A stretch of DNA of 64,000 bases from assembly GCA_938073905.1 (NCBI GenBank), contig CALJEN010000006.1:1-64000 (forward strand), in the 5' to 3' direction. This DNA comes from an uncultured Sulfolobales archaeon (lineage in GTDB: Archaea; Thermoproteota; Thermoprotei_A; Sulfolobales; NBVN01). The notes below the pieces were generated by a model. It was not told the origin of the DNA, ran no database searches, and saw only the letters and a program-made list of their open reading frames with translations. Both the position numbers and the translations under genes were made by a program. Below, in pieces: positions 23,866-32,388 of this stretch (positions are counted from its first letter, which is position 1; each line of letters begins with the position of its first letter).

Positions 23866-25162
23866 GGGGACCCACAGGCTCCTCCCCTACGTTCTCGTCT
23901 GCTCCACCCTGGCCGTCGTCGGAGTCCTCTACGAGGAGTCCCTCGTCGTCCCCTCCCTCCTCCTGGCATCCGTAGCCGTCCTCATGAGGCACTACGCCTC
24001 GCTGGCGGCGGCAGCCCTCTCGAGGCTCTCGGTCGAGGCGAGGGTGGAGGCGGCGACGGAGGGCTCCGACGTGAGGGTGGGCTTCGAGCTCAGGAACCCC
24101 ACTAGGGTCCCGGTGATCCTCGGCGAGTACAGCCTCTCCTACAGTCCCCTGCTGAGGCTGAGGGGACCATCGAAGGCGGGTCTCCTCGTAGTGCCGCCCT
24201 CGGGAGCCGTCGAGATCACCTTCACCTTCGGCGGGAGGGTCGGAAGGTACAGGGTGGGGCCGCTGAGGGTCGTCGCGAGAGACCCCCTGGGACTGTTCAG
24301 GAGCGTGGAGGTGGAGGTCTGCGGACCCCTCGAGGTGAGAGTCCTGCCGACTGTGGAGCCCGTCTCGGTCAGGAGGCTCTGGGTCCCGACGAGGAGGTCG
24401 GGGCTGGTGGGGACGAGGCACCCCGGGACGGGGACCGTGCTCTACGACGTCAGGGAGTACGGACCGGGTGACGAGCTCAGGAGCGTGGTCTGGAGGCTCC
24501 TCGCGTCCAGGGGGCTCCTGGCCGTTAAGGAGATGGAGAGGGAGACCTACCAGCACGTGGTCTTCGTGGTCGACTCGACCAGGGACATGTGGGTCGGGCC
24601 CCCGGGGAGGACTCCGGCCGAGCACTTCTCGAGGATCGCGGCCTCTGTCTCCTACTACCTCTGCGCCAGGGGCTACAGCGTCTCGGCGCTGGTCTTCAGC
24701 GAGAGGGAGGTCTTCTCCTCGGGAAGGCCGTCCTGGGGGAGGGAGGGGTTCAGGAGAGTCATCGGGGCCCTCTCGAACCTGGAGTACGTGGAGGACTCCG
24801 GGAGAGGCGTGGACTTCGGGAGAGTCCTCAGCGGCCTGCTTTCCCTCCTGCCCAGGGAGAGGGCGGTGGTCTTCCTGCTCACGAGACCCGCGGGTCTCAG
24901 GGAGGAGCTCGCCGCGAGGCTCTCGGAAGTTCTGGGCTCCAGGGGCCACGTCCTCTTCCTCGTGACCCCACTGCTCCCGAGCTACGAGGTGGCGGACGCG
25001 CCGCCCTGGGTCCGGAGCCTCTACAGGCTTAAGCTCTACGGAGTCCTCAAGGAAGACCTGGAGAGCGTGGGGAGGCTGGGGAGGCGCGGAGTGAGGGTCG
25101 TGGCGGTCGACCCCACCTACGCTCCCCAGAGGCTCGTCAGGATAGTCGAGGAGCTCCTGTAG
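23849..25162 (+). CDS. DUF58/von Willebrand A-like protein
   Basis: About 437 residues. Two N-terminal helices (about 10-50) precede an immunoglobulin-like region, the DUF58 core YDVREYGPGDELRSVVWRLLASRGLLAVKEMERE (about 195-230), and a von Willebrand A-like domain with the degenerate metal-site VFVVDSTRDMW (DxTxx in place of DxSxS). DUF58 proteins are the usual binding partners of MoxR ATPases. TTG 23849 and GTG 23852 are both possible starts; either overlaps the previous stop. It closes the operon. Confidence 0.88.
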   Translation: MVAPVRGTHRLLPYVLVCSTLAVVGVLYEESLVVPSLLLASVAVLMRHYASLAAAALSRLSVEARVEAATEGSDVRVGFELRNPTRVPVILGEYSLSYSPLLRLRGPSKAGLLVVPPSGAVEITFTFGGRVGRYRVGPLRVVARDPLGLFRSVEVEVCGPLEVRVLPTVEPVSVRRLWVPTRRSGLVGTRHPGTGTVLYDVREYGPGDELRSVVWRLLASRGLLAVKEMERETYQHVVFVVDSTRDMWVGPPGRTPAEHFSRIAASVSYYLCARGYSVSALVFSEREVFSSGRPSWGREGFRRVIGALSNLEYVEDSGRGVDFGRVLSGLLSLLPRERAVVFLLTRPAGLREELAARLSEVLGSRGHVLFLVTPLLPSYEVADAPPWVRSLYRLKLYGVLKEDLESVGRLGRRGVRVVAVDPTYAPQRLVRIVEELL

Positions 25163-25353
25163 TCTCCGGGCTCGCGACGGGCTACGGAGGCTCCGCTCTT
25201 ACCGGGTCCCGCGGCTCTTCGGCGGTGCCGAGCAGCTCCCGCGACGCTACCCGTCCCTCGGGTCTAAGGCATGGGTGCTCAGGCCGGCTCGAGACTCTTC
25301 GAGGTGCCGGGCGTAGCTTAAATGCCGCACCCCAAACGAACACGTGGTCGTAG

Positions 25354-26292
25354 ATGCCCGGCGCGGAAGCCCCCCGGGATGTGGGAGAGAGGATCCGGAG
25401 GCTAAAGAAGGAGCTCAACGCAGTGATCCTGGCTCACAACTACCAGCTGCCGGAGGTCCAGGAGGTCGCCGACTACGTCGGGGACTCCCTCGAGCTCACC
25501 CTCAGAGCCGCCGAGACCGATGCCAAGTACTTAGTGTTCGCCGGAGTAGACTTCATGGCCGAGCAGGCGGCAGTGCTCAACCCCGACAAGGTAGTCCTCC
25601 ACCCAGACCCGGGAGCCAGGTGCCCCATGGCCGCGATGCTGCCGAGGAGCCTCCTGCTAGAGTACAAGAGGAGGTACCCGGGGGTTCCGGTGGTGCTCTA
25701 CGTAAACACCCTGGCGGAGGCCAAGGCCGAGGCCGACTACATCTGCACCTCGGCAAACGCCGTCGAGGTCGTCAGGAGGGTGCCGTCGGACAGGGTCGTC
25801 TTCGGCCCGGACGCCAACCTCGCCAGGTACGTCGAGCTGAAGACGGGGAAGGAGGTGATCGCGGTGCCCCCGACCGGGCACTGCTACGTGCACCTCTCGA
25901 TCTCCCCAGAGGACGTGGAGAAGCTGAGGGAGGCCTACCCGGACGCCGAAGTCCTCGCGCACCCCGAGTGCGTGCCGGAGGTCTGGGCCGGGGCTGACCT
26001 CGTCGGGAGCACGAGCTCGATGGTCAGGCGGGCCGGGGCCTCCAGCGCGAAGCGCTTCATCGTGGCCACCGAGGTCGGTCTGCTGCACAGGCTCAGGGTC
26101 GAGAACCCAGCTAAGGAGTTCGTCCCGGCGTACCAGAACGCCGTCTGCGTCTTCATGAAGAGGATAACGCTCGAGAAGGTTTACGAGAGCCTGAGGGACC
26201 TGAAGCACCCGGTCAGGGTCCCGCCGGAGATAGCCTCCAGGGTAGCGGAGGCTCTGAGGAGGACTTTCGAGCTCCTGGGTGCGTCGCGGTGA
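25354..26292 (+). CDS. nadA: Quinolinate synthase
   Basis: 312 residues. The enzyme condenses iminoaspartate with dihydroxyacetone phosphate to quinolinate using a [4Fe-4S] cluster held by three cysteines. Here these are in PGARCPMA (about 89), DYICTSANA (about 131) and ECVPEVW (about 209), with the family motifs AHNYQLPEVQ and GDSLELT near the start. TATA-like GCTTAAATG at about 25317-25325; ATG start. First gene of the nadA-nadC-nadX operon, with 4-bp overlaps between genes, so iminoaspartate made by NadX can be used at once. Confidence 0.96.
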   Translation: MPGAEAPRDVGERIRRLKKELNAVILAHNYQLPEVQEVADYVGDSLELTLRAAETDAKYLVFAGVDFMAEQAAVLNPDKVVLHPDPGARCPMAAMLPRSLLLEYKRRYPGVPVVLYVNTLAEAKAEADYICTSANAVEVVRRVPSDRVVFGPDANLARYVELKTGKEVIAVPPTGHCYVHLSISPEDVEKLREAYPDAEVLAHPECVPEVWAGADLVGSTSSMVRRAGASSAKRFIVATEVGLLHRLRVENPAKEFVPAYQNAVCVFMKRITLEKVYESLRDLKHPVRVPPEIASRVAEALRRTFELLGASR

Positions 26293-27134
26293 TCCTTCAG
26301 GAGCTCACCAGGTTCCTCTACGAGGACCTGGGCAGGGGGGACGTGACTACCGAGATCCTCGTCCCGGAGGGGCTCAGGGTGAGGGCCGTGGTGCTGGCCA
26401 AGGAGCGCGGAGTCCTGGCTGGCGTCAGGGAGTGTCGCGAGCTGCTGGAGTCCCTGGGGCTCGAGGTCGCCCGCTCCCTGATGGACGGGGACGAGGTCGA
26501 GGAGGGGTCCGTGGTCTTCGAGGTCGTGGGCGACGCGCGCAAGGTCCTGGGAGTCGAGAGGACTCTCCTCAACCTGCTCGGACACATGAGCGGCGTGGCC
26601 ACGGCGACCAGGGAGGCTGTCAGGAGGGCCAGGTCCGCCAACCCGAGAGTCCGCGTAGCAGCAACCAGGAAGACCCTCCCCGGGCTCCGGTACTTCGAGA
26701 AGAGGGCGGTCGAGATCGGGGGAGGAGACCCCCACCGCTACGACCTGAGCGACATGGTCCTGATCAAGGACAACCACCTCAGGATAGTCGGTAGCGTGGA
26801 GAGGGCCGTGAGGATAGCGCGGGAGAGGGCTAGCTTCACCAAGAAGGTGGAGGTCGAGGTGGGAACCGCGGAGGAGGCGGTGCTCGCGGCGAGGGCCGGG
26901 GCGGACGTTGTGATGCTCGACAACGTCAGCCCCGAGGAGGCTAGGAGGACGGTCGAGGCGCTGTCCAGGGAGGGGCTGCGGGACAGAGTCCTGGTCGAGG
27001 TCTCCGGAGGCATAACGCTCGACAACGTCGCCGAGTACGCGGCGGCGGGGGTCGACGTCATATCCATGGGTGCCCTGACCCACTCCGCCAGGTCCCTCGA
27101 CTTCAGCCTCGAGGTGGTGGAGGTCCTGGGGTGA
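26289..27134 (+). CDS. nadC: Quinolinate phosphoribosyltransferase (decarboxylating)
   Basis: 281 residues from a GTG in a GTGA overlap with nadA. It converts quinolinate and PRPP to nicotinate mononucleotide. Family motifs: EDLGRGDVTTE, ERTLLNLLGHMSGVAT, ATRKTLPGLRYFEKRAVEIGGGDPHRYDLSDMVLIKDNH (TRKT and the substrate-binding arginine/histidine region) and VMLDNVSPEEAR with VEVSGGITLDNV near the end. Usual length for the family. Confidence 0.96.
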   Translation: MILQELTRFLYEDLGRGDVTTEILVPEGLRVRAVVLAKERGVLAGVRECRELLESLGLEVARSLMDGDEVEEGSVVFEVVGDARKVLGVERTLLNLLGHMSGVATATREAVRRARSANPRVRVAATRKTLPGLRYFEKRAVEIGGGDPHRYDLSDMVLIKDNHLRIVGSVERAVRIARERASFTKKVEVEVGTAEEAVLAARAGADVVMLDNVSPEEARRTVEALSREGLRDRVLVEVSGGITLDNVAEYAAAGVDVISMGALTHSARSLDFSLEVVEVLG

Positions 27135-27958
27135 TGCTGGGCGTAGCCCTCGTAGGGTGCGGAGCCATAGGGACGGTGATAGCGAAAGCCATCGACCGCG
27201 GGGAGGCCGGGAGCGCGAGGCTGGTGGTGGTCTACGACCGCGTCCCGGAGAGGGCTAGGAGGCTCGCGGAGAGCCTCAGGACCAGGCCCCTCGTAGCCGA
27301 GAGCTTCGACGAGGTCATCGGGAGGAGCGACGTGAGCGTCGTCGTCGAGGCGGCCTCCCAGGAGGCCGTCCGGGAGTACGCCGAGAGAGTCCTGAGGGCC
27401 GGGAAGGACTTGGTGGTCATGAGCGTCGGGGCCCTCCTGGACGGGGGGCTCCTCGAGAGGCTGCTCTCGGTAGCCGAGGAGATGGGAGTGCGGATCTACG
27501 TGCCCTCGGGAGCGGCGGTGGGGCTGGACGGCGTCAAGGCCGCTGCCCTCGGTGGCCTCGTGAGCGTTACGCTCACGACCACGAAGCCTCCCAGGAGCCT
27601 GAAGGGGGCTCCCTACATCGAGCAGCGGGGGATAGACCTGGAGAGGATAGACAGGCCGACAGTGATCTACGAGGGGCCGGCTGAGGAAGCTGTCCGCCTG
27701 TTCCCGGCCAACATAAACGTCGTCGCGGCTCTCAGCCTGGCCGGCCTGGGACCGGAGAGAACGAGAGTCAGGATAGTCGTCGACCCCGGTGCCGACAGGA
27801 TAGTCCACGAGGTTAGGGCCGTCGGCAGCTTCGGCGAGCTCGTCGCGGTCGCGCGCAACATCCCGCACCCCGACAACCCGAGGACCAGCTACCTAGCCGC
27901 CCTCTCGGCGGTCGGGCTGCTGAAGAGGCTCAGCGAGAGGCTGGTCGTCGGGACCTAG
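27131..27958 (+). CDS. nadX: L-aspartate dehydrogenase
   Basis: 275 residues. It oxidises L-aspartate to iminoaspartate with NAD(P)+, replacing the flavoenzyme NadB. The N-terminal Rossmann motif GCGAIGTVIAKAI, the SVGALLDGG and PSGAAVGLDGVKAA segments and the NINVVAALSLAG motif are typical. Its start (GTG 27131, or ATG 27134) overlaps the nadC end. Absence of nadB in the operon agrees with the oxygen-independent route. It is convergent with the gene at 27955-28584, the stops overlapping by 4 bp. Confidence 0.93.
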   Translation: MMLGVALVGCGAIGTVIAKAIDRGEAGSARLVVVYDRVPERARRLAESLRTRPLVAESFDEVIGRSDVSVVVEAASQEAVREYAERVLRAGKDLVVMSVGALLDGGLLERLLSVAEEMGVRIYVPSGAAVGLDGVKAAALGGLVSVTLTTTKPPRSLKGAPYIEQRGIDLERIDRPTVIYEGPAEEAVRLFPANINVVAALSLAGLGPERTRVRIVVDPGADRIVHEVRAVGSFGELVAVARNIPHPDNPRTSYLAALSAVGLLKRLSERLVVGT

Positions 27959-28584
27959 GTCTCTTCTCCGAACCCGCGTGAGGCGGGGAGCCGCCGGACT
28001 AGCACGACCTCCTCGGCGGGGTGCCTCGCGGCTATGCTGACCGCCAGCAGCGCGGCCGAGAGCGTGGAGAACAGGAGTGCGAGGAGGGGGAGCGCGAGCG
28101 CCGGGGTCGGCGAGACCAGGACCTCCGGGAGCAGCACGCGGCCGGCGGACGTCGCGTGGGAGAAGCTCCCGGCCAGTCGGCTCGCCACCAGGAGCACGGG
28201 AGTCCTGAGGCCCATGGAGAGCCCGGACGCTGCTATGGCTAGGCAGGGCCCCGCGAGGGAAGTCCACGGTCTGACCCCCCGGATGTGCCTGGCCAGCTCG
28301 GCTACCCCGAGGGCTCCGGGGAGCGACGCCCTACGGCGCCTCGGGAAGGCCACCGCCACCGAGAAGACGGCCGCGGGCATGGAGACCGCTACCGAGAGAG
28401 CCGGGGCCCAGAGGGTCTGGAGGACCGGGGAGGCCGCGCCGCGCTCGAGGACGCTCAGCCTGTAGCCCAGGATGCCCGCGTAGCCCTCGGCACCGCCCGA
28501 GAACGCGTAGAGGGGCAGCACTAGGTACAAGACCTGGGAGAGCGCGTAGAGCACCGAGAAGACCAGGGAGAGGGCCCAGGCCAC
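27955..28584 (-). CDS. Integral membrane protein at the end of the signal-peptidase cluster
   Basis: 209 residues from a GTG start. Four to five hydrophobic segments: about 4-26, 58-80, 105-125 and 150-185, with a basic loop (FPRRRRAS) between the second and third. No catalytic motif seen. It follows the signal peptidase gene by 22 bp in the same direction and is the last of four co-directional genes from 31837. It may be a membrane partner for secretion or anchoring of the two exported proteins; this rests on position only. Confidence 0.68.
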   Translation of the reverse strand: MAWALSLVFSVLYALSQVLYLVLPLYAFSGGAEGYAGILGYRLSVLERGAASPVLQTLWAPALSVAVSMPAAVFSVAVAFPRRRRASLPGALGVAELARHIRGVRPWTSLAGPCLAIAASGLSMGLRTPVLLVASRLAGSFSHATSAGRVLLPEVLVSPTPALALPLLALLFSTLSAALLAVSIAARHPAEEVVLVRRLPASRGFGEET

Positions 28585-28606
28585 CAGTGGGAGGGCTCTG
28601 CGCTCG

Positions 28607-29773
28607 CTACGATGCCGGTCTCCCGTCCCTCATCACCTCCCTCTGGACTAGCAGGAGCCTCCCGCCCAGGACGTACTCTATCCTCACGTAGGCGTACCTG
28701 TAGTGCCTCAGGTCTAGCACGAGGGGCTCTCCGGGCTCCAGGCACAGGATCGTGGAGCTGACGTTCCAGGGGCCGATCCTGTTGGCCCACAGAACGGTCA
28801 CGTTGGCGTCCAGGCAGACCGGGTTCGGGTTCCTGATCGAGACGAGCCCGCCGCCCACGTCGACCTCGAGGCGGTCGAAGGGGACGTGCACCCTGTAAGA
28901 CCAGGTCAGGAGCCTGGCGCCCCCGGGGAGGCTGAGGTTGAGCCTGACGAAGAGGGAGCCCATCCCCTCGAGGTTCATAGCTCTCAGGAGCTCGCGCGGG
29001 ACTTCGACGAGCACCCTGCTCCCGGAGACCAGGGCCGAGCAGCCGACGGTGGCGTTCGCCGCGGAGAGCTCGCAGCCGTCGACTGACAGTATCTCGACCG
29101 ACGACCGGGCGTTCGCGTTCCCGAGCCTCCGCCACGTGTTCGCGTTTGCGTTCGCGGGCCCGTACTCGACGACCACGAGGCCGCTGGCCCGGTCGAACTC
29201 CGCCCTCAGGAGCTCCGCACTGGGCACGGAGAGCCCGGCCAGCAGCACGGGGCTAAGGGGGCTAGCGAGCGCCAGGAGGAGGACTAGGACCGTGTAGACG
29301 ACCGGAAGCTCGAGGGCTCCAGTGGGGTTTCCGCGGTGGTAGAGCCTCCTCCGCCTCCTCAGGGCTCTCGAGGCCGCGTAGACCACGAGGGGCGCGAGGA
29401 GGAGCGGTACCCAGACGTGCCTCGGCACCGCGAGGACTACGACACCCCTCACCAGGTTCCGCGGGACCGGAGGGTCGGGGACGGGGCTCGCGTCGCCCCT
29501 GGTCACCACGGTGTTGCCGTTGTTCCGAACCTCGACGACCCTGTGGACTGCGCAGTACATGGGTGCCGCACACCAGACCACCACGTCGCCGACCTTGAAG
29601 TCCCTCCGGAGACAGAGAACGGCGTCGAGGGGGTGGAGGGTCGGGACCATGGTGTCCGAGGTGACGAGCGTGAGGAAGACCGGGAGCCCCAGGACCCTCC
29701 CGAGCCCCAGGACGACTATGGCGAGAGCCGCGGCCCAGGCAGCCGCTCTCAGCGCCGCACTCGGGACCCCCAC
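28607..29773 (-). CDS. Signal peptidase I (archaeal/SipW type) with extra C-terminal domain
   Basis: 388 residues. After an N-terminal helix (about 8-32), the catalytic serine lies in TSDTMVPTLHPLD (about 38-50), followed by GDVVVW, the histidine of AVHRVVEV that replaces lysine in ER-type enzymes, and VVTRGDASPVPD with the acidic residue. Two further helices (about 118-137, 155-178) lead to a 200-residue extracytoplasmic domain with five or six cysteines and NANANT/NANA repeats, absent from standard signal peptidases. It is sandwiched between the genes of two secreted proteins and a membrane protein, suggesting a dedicated processing role like SipW for TasA. Confidence 0.86.
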   Translation of the reverse strand: MGVPSAALRAAAWAAALAIVVLGLGRVLGLPVFLTLVTSDTMVPTLHPLDAVLCLRRDFKVGDVVVWCAAPMYCAVHRVVEVRNNGNTVVTRGDASPVPDPPVPRNLVRGVVVLAVPRHVWVPLLLAPLVVYAASRALRRRRRLYHRGNPTGALELPVVYTVLVLLLALASPLSPVLLAGLSVPSAELLRAEFDRASGLVVVEYGPANANANTWRRLGNANARSSVEILSVDGCELSAANATVGCSALVSGSRVLVEVPRELLRAMNLEGMGSLFVRLNLSLPGGARLLTWSYRVHVPFDRLEVDVGGGLVSIRNPNPVCLDANVTVLWANRIGPWNVSSTILCLEPGEPLVLDLRHYRYAYVRIEYVLGGRLLLVQREVMRDGRPAS

Positions 29774-29774
29774 G

Positions 29775-31193
29775 CTACCGCCCCACTACGACCCTGATCG
29801 GGTAGTAGACCAGGACCCCCCCGCCGCCAGGCAGGCTCGAGTACCTCAGGTAGAGGTAGACCTCCGCTGGGGCCGCGGGGGGCTGGTAGCAGTGGAGCAG
29901 GACGTAGCCCACCCCCTGGGGCGGCAGTCCGACCTCGCTCGTCTCTCTAGGTCCCGGAGGCACCACCACAGGGGTCGAGCACTTCGAGGTGCTGCAGAGG
30001 TAGACGCGGAGCCCCAGGGGAGCGCTGTAGCCGTGGAGGACGAGGGCTCCGTAGTAGCTCTTGGAGTCGAGGTTGAGCACGTCGAGGACCCTCGGACACC
30101 GGAGCCTGAAGACCTGGCCCCCGACTATCGTGGTGGGCCCGTAGCTGGCCACCAGGTTCCCGGCTTCGTCGTAGACCTCTATCCTGCCCTGCCTCAGTAT
30201 GGTGCTTCGCTGCCCGTCCTGGGGCCACCAGAACCTGTCGAAGACTACGGGAGCCCCGGTCGAGGTGACGCTCTGGAGCAGGCTAGTCCCGTTGTAGAGC
30301 CTGACGGTCCAGCCGCTCGGGACGTCGAGGACGGTTATGCTCAGGGGGTGGTAGTCGCGGGTCACCACGAACTCGTCGTAGTAGCCGTACTGCCCCAATC
30401 GCATGTAGACGAAGAAGCCGGCCGTATACGGCGGTATGTAGACATCCACCGGGAAGGTCCCGGAGAGGCTGGCCATGAGGGTACCCGCGGCGGGATCGTA
30501 GAGGTATGCCCTGGCCTCCCGCGTGGCCGGGTTTACGGCGCAGACCATGACGTACCACTTGCCCGTCGTCAGGGTGACGCTCGTGTACGAAACGGCAGTA
30601 TCCCTCCTGAGCGCACCGTCTTCGAACCTCTGGTAGGAGATGTGGAAGTTCCCGTACCCGGACCACGTCCCGATCTCGCAGGTGGCGGCGAAGGTATACG
30701 TGCCAGACCTGCCTATGAAGGACACCCCGACGTAGCGTGTAGTGTCCGTGGTCCGGATGTACGCGGCCGCGTAGTAGAAGCCGTTGTAGCTCCCGTCGAC
30801 TATGGTCGAGCCGTAGAACGCGTAGGCGCGGTCGGTGGAGGTCCCGGAGAGAGCTCCGCGCACCCACGCGGTCGTCGTGTACCCCCACGTGGTCGCCCTA
30901 AACATAGTCCAGCCCGGCGGGAGCCCCGCGTCGAGCGTGTGGTGGTAGACGACCGGGTTCACCAGCTCCAGGGAGCAGCCCGGGCACGCCGGCACGGAGA
31001 CCTCGGCGCTCGTCCCGTTGGTACCTAGGACCACCCCCACGCCGGGCGTCCCGGGGTCTCCGAAGACTACCGGAGGCTCCGCGGGTCTCGAAGAAACTGC
31101 CACCGGGTGGTAAGCGAACGCGGAGGAGAGGGCGACGGTGGCTAGGGAGAGGAGGGCTAGGAACGCTGCCAGGAAAAAGGCTCGCGTTTTCAC
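29775..31193 (-). CDS. Large secreted protein with LamG-like jelly-roll domain
   Basis: 472 residues. A signal peptide (FFLAAFLALLSLATVALSSAFA) is followed by YHPVAVSSRPAEPPVVF, which parallels the mature start of the small secreted proteins at 1-273 and 31217-31837. Residues about 75-280 look like a LamG/concanavalin-type beta-sandwich (DAGLPPGWTMF, GFYYAAAYIRTT, TYTFAATCEIG, YYDEFVV). The rest is beta-rich with a C-terminal strand-rich region. Aromatic and Ser/Thr-rich composition suits a surface adhesin or fibre tip. It lies 23 bp downstream of the small secreted protein gene and directly upstream of the signal peptidase. Confidence 0.8.
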   Translation of the reverse strand: MKTRAFFLAAFLALLSLATVALSSAFAYHPVAVSSRPAEPPVVFGDPGTPGVGVVLGTNGTSAEVSVPACPGCSLELVNPVVYHHTLDAGLPPGWTMFRATTWGYTTTAWVRGALSGTSTDRAYAFYGSTIVDGSYNGFYYAAAYIRTTDTTRYVGVSFIGRSGTYTFAATCEIGTWSGYGNFHISYQRFEDGALRRDTAVSYTSVTLTTGKWYVMVCAVNPATREARAYLYDPAAGTLMASLSGTFPVDVYIPPYTAGFFVYMRLGQYGYYDEFVVTRDYHPLSITVLDVPSGWTVRLYNGTSLLQSVTSTGAPVVFDRFWWPQDGQRSTILRQGRIEVYDEAGNLVASYGPTTIVGGQVFRLRCPRVLDVLNLDSKSYYGALVLHGYSAPLGLRVYLCSTSKCSTPVVVPPGPRETSEVGLPPQGVGYVLLHCYQPPAAPAEVYLYLRYSSLPGGGGVLVYYPIRVVVGR

Positions 31194-31216
31194 GGGCTCC
31201 GCTCACCCTGCCGCGG

Positions 31217-31837
31217 CTACGGTGGCGTCTCGGCGGACGGCGAGTATATCAGGTGTAGCTCCGCTGTCGACGTCTCCGGAGACGTGCCCTCGGGTATGTA
31301 GAAGTACAGGTCGAGATCCCAAGTGGTCTCAGCGCGCAGCGTACCGATGAGAATGGGACCGGCAGCCTCAGTCAGGTCGACGCACTCGATGTAGGTGTCC
31401 TCTCTAGGCTCCGGCGTCGACCAGCCCTCCAGGTCTCTGGTATCGCCCCTGCCGTACACGCAGACCATGGCCACGCTATCGGAGGGTAGACTCAGGGGTG
31501 TCCTGACCTCTATGTACACGTAGTAGGCCTTGTTGTCCGCGTTCGTCACTCGGGCCACGTCCTTGTAGTAGGTCACCCAGTACGTCGGGTGGACCGTTAC
31601 GTAGAGGCTCGTCTTGTTGTCTCCCAGGCTCACGGATATCGTGTTGCCGGAACCCAGGTCGGGCTCGTTGGCGTTGGACCCGAGTTCGAAGTACACGGGC
31701 GGCGGCACCGGCGCTACGGTCAGCTGGATCGGCATGTAGTTGAAGACGCTGGCGAGGGCTACCGACGCTGCCAGAGCCAGTAGCACCGACGCGGCCGCTA
31801 GCAGGGTGCTCCTCCTTTCTCTCCGCATGGCGCTCAC
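31217..31837 (-). CDS. Secreted TasA-like candidate fibre subunit
   Basis: 206 residues. Basic N-terminus, hydrophobic core (LLAAASVLLALAASVALAS) and a mature part beginning FNYMPIQL...PPPVYFELGSN. The mature chain is beta-rich: VTNADNKAYYVYIEVRTPL and the final WDLDLYFYIPEGTS...AELHLIY recall the TasA/camelysin and archaeal bundling-pilin pattern of strands with a late low-helix segment. A dedicated signal peptidase gene two genes downstream supports that reading. The family assignment is inference from pattern and context. Promoter: TATA-like TTTATATACC at about 31857-31866. First gene of the 31837-27955 cluster and paralogue of the gene at 1-273. Confidence 0.72.
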   Translation of the reverse strand: MSAMRRERRSTLLAAASVLLALAASVALASVFNYMPIQLTVAPVPPPVYFELGSNANEPDLGSGNTISVSLGDNKTSLYVTVHPTYWVTYYKDVARVTNADNKAYYVYIEVRTPLSLPSDSVAMVCVYGRGDTRDLEGWSTPEPREDTYIECVDLTEAAGPILIGTLRAETTWDLDLYFYIPEGTSPETSTAELHLIYSPSAETPP

Positions 31838-31952
31838 TCGCCACCCTCTCTCGGTAAAGGTATATAAACTTTGCGAGGGTTCCCGGGATCAGGTCTCACC
31901 AGCGCACGGGCGGGGCGCCGCGGGGTTCGAAAAGCGTACTTTTATACCTCGC

Positions 31953-32258
31953 TCACCCGCGGTCTCCGCACTCCGGGACCCTCACCCTGAAGACCCCCAC
32001 CCTCCTGGTCTCGTTCTCCCCGGGCTCCTCGTACCCCACTAGCTCGGCCTCGTAGCCGAGCTGCCTGAGCACGTAGGCCAGGTCCTCGACCCAGTCGAGA
32101 ACACCGCACCACATGCAGAACGTCCCTGAGAACTCCACCTCAACGAGCCCCCTCTCCTCGTCGACCCTCAGCACCCTGGCCACGGCCTCCGGACTGCGGT
32201 ACCTGTTGTAGAGCTCCACCGCCTCGCTCACGGCCTTCGCGATGCCCGCGCACACCAC
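31953..32258 (-). CDS. Small protein with a CxxC motif, unknown function
   Basis: 101 residues from a GTG start; TATA-like AATATATC at about 32292-32299. An N-terminal helix (about 3-20) is followed by a beta-hairpin LVEVEFSGTFCMWCGVLDW with CMWC, then a helix DLAYVLRQLGYEAELVGYEE and a final strand VGVFRVRVPEC. The alpha-beta layout could be ferredoxin-like. The CxxC with tryptophan might bind a metal or be redox-active. I do not recognise the family. Confidence 0.72.
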   Translation of the reverse strand: MVCAGIAKAVSEAVELYNRYRSPEAVARVLRVDEERGLVEVEFSGTFCMWCGVLDWVEDLAYVLRQLGYEAELVGYEEPGENETRRVGVFRVRVPECGDRG

Positions 32259-32388
32259 GGGAGACCACCGCCGGGCACTGCCCCTCCCGGAATATATCTC
32301 CGAGCGCGGGAAGCGGTGCCCCCGCGCAGCCAGTGTGGGAGGATAGGGATGAGGGAAAAACCTCGTTCCGGACTTGGGCTCCCGGGCG

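Noticed and set aside
29113-29160. GCGTTCGCG-like repeat
   Set aside because: It is coding repeat for Asn-Ala units in the signal peptidase outer domain.
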